The notes beneath the pieces were generated by a model that saw nothing but the letters and a program-made list of their open reading frames with translations, did no database searches and was not told the DNA's origin. This document shows positions 58,711-64,000 of a DNA stretch of 64,000 nt, piece by piece. Numbering within the stretch: position 1 is the stretch's first letter; each line of letters begins with the position of its first letter. Source of the DNA: Pteria penguin (taxonomy: Eukaryota > Mollusca > Bivalvia > Pterioida > Pteriidae); NCBI GenBank assembly GCA_035048485.1, contig CM068588.1, forward strand, positions 2,852,001 to 2,916,000, in the 5' to 3' direction. The position numbers and the translations under genes are program-made.

Positions 58711-59297
58711 TGGAGCACTGTAGGTTACGTTGAGGTTGTATTGGGTTTGGTTTCTCGGGTTGATTGGATGTTGAAGAACATCATTCATTATCAATCTTGC
58801 AGTGCCGGGTACGATTTGTCAACTTTTGTTGATCTCTCCTGTTGATCTGCATCTGTCCATATGTCTTGTTGTATGTTGGAGAAATATTTATCACAAAATC
58901 TGTGAACCTTGTATGCAGTGTAGCGTTGAATTATTGATTTTTTTTACACAGCTTGAAAGCATTATGTTTAAAGTAATGTTCATGTCCACGAATAATCGTC
59001 TAAGGTCATCTGTAACATACTTTTCGAAACTTAACATTCTCCTAGACTACCCCCCCCCCCCCCTCCCGCAAAAAATAATAATATATAAATATAAAAAAAA
59101 ATTAATAAAATCTTAATACTACATGATATTTTGAAGTTTTGGCGTGGGGATTGATGATCCCGATTTGGAGAGAGTGGGTATTTGCGCTCGAGTTGAAAAT
59201 ACATGTACGTCGTTTGTACTTGTACTGATGCAGTCATTGGAGTGAAAGAATAAAACTGAAAATGCAGAACAACCTTGTTACAACCCTCCCATTTTCA
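58711..59297. other. No recognisable gene; C14 run
   Basis: A C run at 59050-59063 followed by an A-rich patch. The 104-codon frame at 58802-59116 crosses the C run and is not supported. Confidence 0.5.

Positions 59298-59357
<60 letters not shown>
59298..59357. repeat. (AAT)n microsatellite
   Basis: About 19 units of AAT without interruption. Confidence 0.97.
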
Positions 59358-59358
<1 letters not shown>

Positions 59359-60685
59359 CTACTGGGTTTCTCATGGTATTTTTAATGCCATCTCGTGGAT
59401 GAAATCAGAGAAGTGGATATAAGTTACGTTCGTGTTTAACTTAATACAAAGTTGCTATTTTATTGACGGAGAGAGAGCGCGCAACAGTCAATTTCTGTTA
59501 ACGACATATAACGAAATAAAAAAAAAAGCAAATCCTATATCGATTTTCCTCGAGGAATTAAACGTTTATCGTAGTTGGTGTATAGTTAATTAGGTACGAT
59601 GATTGGTCGACCATCGCGATGTGGGGAGGTTTTCGGGTACAGCTTTTAGAGGGATATCGATATTTATAAATTGCTTACATGTATTGACTCTCACCTAATG
59701 AACGCTTGATTTATGGATTAATTTGCTGATCTTCCAGCCGTCGGCCACGACGAACACCGCGTAAAACACAAGTGTCTTGTATTCCTTGGGGGCAAGGTAC
59801 CCCTCCGAGGTTACAACTCGCCGAGACGTTTCTCAGTCGGCTAGAATTAATGTGGCCCATCACGAGCTTTATTGTTGGGACACTTTATTATTGGATGTCA
59901 ATTCATCACTCGTGTCAAGGAAAAAGCAGTAGGAGGATAAGCTTCATCGTAAGAATAAATCTAGTTTAATATTCTGTTGTATGAATCGACAGTAAGAATA
60001 ATCCCCTATATGGTTGTGACTGATTTACAATATTCTCTCGTTTAAAGCTGTCATCGAAGATGAATACCAACTGTTTGTGTTATGCATGTCTATATTGATA
60101 CAGAGGTGTTTACACCGGGTCGTAACTTTGCGTTAATGTGGCATTCATTTTTCGCTGTGAACATATGGCGGTTATAGCATACAAGCAAATTGTGTTTTTA
60201 TGTTGTCAGTTTCTCTGAAAAAGCCTTGATCGATCCATTTGACCTTGACCTCAGTTGACACCTATGACGATATTGAATCGGTGTGACCTTATCGTGTCGA
60301 ATTTAGTGCAAACTCGACAGAAATTATATTTGAGCTACTCGGACTATTTGTGTGCGAGATGTCAGGATTTTACGATGGGATCATACCGAGAGAGTTGAAC
60401 TTTCGTTCAGCGTGGTGTGAATGCTGCTTCGTATAGGTGGGCAGCGCGTGCATTGAGTGTCTGTAAGGATATTGTGCCGGTCTGTATCAGAAAGTGTCAG
60501 CGTGGTAAGTCTTGCTTTCAGCGTACGATTAAGGTTGTCGTATGGACGGACAGTATACAGCCTTCGTTGTCATTATCTTCCTTTAAAGGGATGCTCACGT
60601 TCTTTTGATATATTCAGTAATACAATAAAATAGAACAGGAACAACATTAGAACATAAGATTGTAATCAAAGCTAAGATTAATGGT
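59358..60685. other. No recognisable gene
   Basis: Frames at 59772-59969 and 60417-60608 are 63 to 65 codons without known features. TTTGACCTTGACCTCA lies near 60238. Confidence 0.5.
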
Positions 60686-60689
60686 TCAT

Positions 60690-61030
60690 CGGGCTTGGTC
60701 CAGTGGTCAAACGGCTTACTGCAGTGGTCAGACGGCTTGTTCCAGTCTTTGGTCTGCTTTGCCTGTTTGCACGGCAGCTCGGCCCATTGACTGGTACCAG
60801 TATAGTTACATTGTTAGACTTAGTGATTAGATAGTTTGGTCCATAGCACTTAGTGATGTATAGTCAAGACAACTAGGTCCAGTGTTAAATTAGCCTGGCT
60901 GGTGCCAGTACAATTAGACAGTTTGACATCGTGAATAGATAGCTTGGTCCATAGTGATTAGGCAAACATGGTGCATTGGTAAGACAGCTTGGTCCAGTCC
61001 GGCTGGTACCAGTATAATTACATTGCCTGG
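60690..61030. repeat. Degenerate repeat with CTTGGTCCAGTGGT phrases
   Basis: Phrases such as GGCTTGGTCCAGTGGTCAAA, GGTACCAGTATAATTACATT and TAGCTTGGTCCATAGTGATT recur at irregular spacing. TGGTCCAGTGG fits a pol III A-box, but no B-box is found, so no RNA gene is claimed. Confidence 0.55.
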
Positions 61031-61519
61031 CCCAAAGAAAGAAGTATGTAAATGATGCAACATAAGAGTTCAGATTTCAGTCTCCTGGTCAGGTCAATAT
61101 CTCATCTAATCACACGCTTTGAAATGCATATGTACGCATACACGGCCGCGACATTTGGTGATGCATGTTTTCTTTTGCATGTCGATAGAAATACAAAGGC
61201 TTTAAAAAATGGTTAACTTTAAGTTCTCCTTCCACTTAAGTATGTAAATCGTCATTCATGTATATATCGCTTTGAGAGATCTTAATTTAAACTGGCTGAT
61301 TGGTTGCCCATCGTACATTTGTTTGCTAGAGAGCTGAAAGGTTAAGAACTTTAAGTATACTGTGAACAGTAGCTTGAAATGTAGGTATATCTGTATATGG
61401 AACCTCTGAATGTGTCAAGCCAGAACGTCAGCCCACTGTAGTGCTTTACTCATTAACTTTTCCGTCTCTTTGCATCGTTGTGGTTGTACAGGGGATGCAG
61501 TTCATCTCAGGGTAGTAAC
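61031..61519. other. No recognisable gene
   Basis: AT-rich spacer without features I can support. Confidence 0.5.
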
Positions 61520-62790
61520 CTGTGTGATTGCACTAATATGAACTCGCTTATCCCATGTACGCGCTACCTGTATGATTACACTAGTGTGAATTCACTATTC
61601 CATGTTTATGCTTCCTGTATGATTACGCTAGTATGAACTCACTATTCCATGTACATGCTACCTGTATAATTACACTAGTATGAACTCACTATTCCATGTT
61701 CATGCTACCTGTATGGTTACACTAGTGTGAATTCACTATTCCATGTTCATGCTACCTGTATGGTTACACTAGTGTGAATTCACTATTCCACGTTCATGCT
61801 ACCTGTATGATTACACTAGTGTGAATTCACTATTCCATGTTCATGCTACCTGTATGGTTACACTAGTGTGAATTCACTATTCCATGTTCATGCTACCTGT
61901 ATGATTAAACTAGTGTGAATTCACTATTCCATGTTCATGCTACCTGTATGGTTACAATAGTGTGAATTCACTATTCCACATTCATGCTACCTCTATGATT
62001 ACACTAGTGTGAATTCACTATTCCATGTTCATGCTACCTGTATGGTTACACTAGTGTGAATTCACTATTCCACGTTCATGCTATCTGTATGATTACACTA
62101 GTTTGAATTCACTATTCCACGTTCATGCTACCTGTATGATTACACTAGTGTGAATTCACTATTCCATGTTCATTCTACCTGTATGGTTACACTAGTGTGA
62201 ATTCACTATTCCACGTTCATGCTACCTGTATGATTACACTAGTGTGAATTCACTATTCCATGTTCATGCTACCTGTATGGTTACACTAGTGTGAATTCAC
62301 TATTCCACATTCATGCTCTCTGTATGATTACACTAGTTTGAATTCACTATTCCACGTTCATGCTACCTGTATGATTACACTAGTGTGAATTCACTATTCC
62401 ATGTTCATGCTATCTGTATGATTATACTACTGTGAATTCACTTTTCCATGTACATGCTATCTGTATGATTACACCAGTATGAACTAACTATTCCATGTAC
62501 ATGCTACCTGTATGATGACACCAGTATGAATTCACTATTCCATGTACATACTATCTGTATGATGACACCAGTATGAATTCACTATTCCATGTACATACCA
62601 TCTGTATGATGACACCAGTATGAATTCACTATTCCATGTACATGCTATCTGTATGATTACACTAGTGTGAATTCACTATTCCATGTACATACCATCTGTA
62701 TGATGACACCAGTATGAATTCACTATTCCATGTACATGCTATCTCTATGATTGCACTAGTGTGAACTCACTATTCCATGTACATGCCTAT
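61520..62790. repeat. 47-bp tandem repeat, about 27 units
   Basis: Units of GCTACCTGTATGATTACACT then AGTGTGAATTCACTATTCCA and TGTTCAT, with GCTACCT at 61704 and 61751. Each central unit contains the perfect 10-bp palindrome ACACTAGTGT and an EcoRI-type GAATTC. Variant units (ACACCAGTATGAATTCA) dominate the right end from about 62470. Confidence 0.95.
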
Positions 62791-62846
62791 TGTACGTTTT
62801 TGAAAGGAAAACCCGATATGTTTGAATAAGTAACAAGAATCACTCA

Positions 62847-62953
62847 TTGTCCACAAATTTTCGGCCACTTGGCATTTATCAAATGGAAAAAAGTGTTATT
62901 TTTTGTTTCCATTTGATAAAGGCGAAGTAGCTGAAATTCACGAACAATAATTG
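62847..62953. mobile_element. Palindromic MITE-like element
   Basis: The left arm ATTGTCCACAAATTTTCGGC then CACTTGGCATTTATCAAATG is mirrored by CATTTGATAAAGGCGAAGTA then GCTGAAATTCACGAACAAT. Arms are about 42 bp around an AAAAAGTGTTATTTTTTG-type loop. A single similar arm lies at 39222-39260. Confidence 0.7.
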
Positions 62954-63890
62954 TTTCTTGATGGTTGTTTAATTCATACTTCCTTTGGAGGACTTATTTC
63001 ATGTTTGAAGTTTATCAGATGGCGTATATTATAAGTGATATTGAAAACATGGTATTTATTGTAGTATTTTTTTTATTACCAAGGTTCCATATGCATGAGA
63101 TTATGGTGTAATGTGAAGCATATTGAGAAAGGCCGCGCAAAATATATCGCTTATAGATAAAATGTCGCAGGTGGTAATGACAAAGTATTCTTCTGTTGTT
63201 GACTGAGCCAGCGGAGAAGAAAGATGTTACCATTGTGAAATGCCCTTTATAGCTCTCTCCACATGCTTAAGCTGCAAGCTCAAAGGAACTAGTTGCCTTT
63301 GTTACCTGATATGTTCTATCAGACTTGATAGATAGATTAAAAAGTTGATATAACGCTGCATGTTTTGTACAATAAAGGATATCAGTTTGTAACCTACCTC
63401 AGTACTAGTGTCAGTATATAGACCACTGGAGATACAACTCATATAATATATGTGTGTCTGTCTGTCCATCTGTCTGTCCGTCTCTAACATGATTTAACAT
63501 TTTTTTAACTTGGTTCTACATGTTTGAAACTTCCAGACTTTCTGCATTTTTCATGAATACTCTACTGAAAAAGACCTAGAAACTTGAACAAAACCACATG
63601 AACTTGCCATTGATCGTAGCCTTACTGAGGTATCTTCTGTAGGTATTAGGTTTCTAGCGGCCAAATTTATAATGCATTGTCTTGTCATAGACAGGGGATA
63701 ACATTCTGAGATTTGTGATATGAATGCTTGCAAATCTGTGTAATTGACCCTTCCATTCATGTGCGAAAAAATGTTAAATCAGATGACGTCACTATACACC
63801 TTGATCATACCTAGGACAATCGTTGAATATGTTTTGTGACGTCACAAAATTCAGTAAATATTCCGCAAAAGCGATGGGTCAGTTCATGAA
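62954..63890. other. No recognisable gene
   Basis: Short frames on the minus strand only. CTGTCTGTCC-type microsatellite near 63455. Two TGACGTCA/TGACGTCAC sites at about 63784 and 63837. Confidence 0.5.
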
Positions 63891-63974
63891 GGAAGCTAAC
63901 ATAATTTTTGTTTCTACATGTTGTAGGTTTATGGAAGCTAACATAATTTTTGTTTCTACATTTTGTAGGTTTAT
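63891..63974. repeat. 42-bp tandem duplication
   Basis: GGAAGCTAACATAATTTTTG then TTTCTACATGTTGTAGGTTT occurs at 63891 and again at 63933, with one difference (ATG to TTT) near the end of the second unit. Confidence 0.93.
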
Positions 63975-64000
63975 TGGGATAGATAACGTATGGTATGGCA

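Noticed and set aside
60690..61030. tRNA-like genes from repeated A-box words
   Set aside because: TGGTCCAGTGG fits an A box but no B box or cloverleaf follows.

Overview
The window looks like non-coding DNA from an animal nuclear genome. It is AT-rich and has no bacterial-style gene packing: every open frame is short, and most lie inside tandem or dispersed repeats. It carries tRNA-derived SINEs with target-site duplications, several kinds of inverted-repeat MITE, a decayed reverse-transcriptase fragment and many minisatellites. The repeat style (SINEs ending in an ATCA-rich tail after GACGTAAAAC, repeats rich in GTCTGTCTGTCCG and TGACCTTG) reminds me of marine molluscs, probably a bivalve. 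That is an impression from memory, not a demonstrated match.

Layout. 1-1000: dead retroelement reverse-transcriptase tail with a duplicated segment. 3461-3599: small MITE. 4775-10570: the dominant object, a satellite array of about 5.4 kb with a 41-bp unit (about 130 copies), homogeneous in the core and decayed at both edges. 11488-11987: a 22-bp and an 8-bp tandem array. 13186-14620: two arrays of the same 16-bp minisatellite in opposite orientation. 14865-15042: 34-bp array. 15915-29620: scattered MITEs, two-copy dispersed repeats and SINEs. 29620-37900: mostly unremarkable sequence with one SINE, a possible 54-nt exon and an IR element. 37935-40062: two minisatellites. 40090-57530: SINEs of two families, including one inserted into another, a second copy of a 221-bp MITE, a TA-flanked MITE and a possible 22-nt microexon. 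57700-62790: three more minisatellites, ending in a 47-bp array of about 1.3 kb. 62795-64000: an inverted-repeat element and a short duplication.

I found no intact protein-coding gene, rRNA gene, functional tRNA gene or CRISPR array. The window is best read as intergenic or deep intronic DNA. The one functional relationship I can infer is among mobile elements: two SINE families with different tRNA-like heads share the same 3' end, which suggests they were copied by one LINE partner that is not seen here. I did not find a clear new biological system; the strongest leads are the shared SINE tail, the structure of the 41-bp satellite, and the MITE families.
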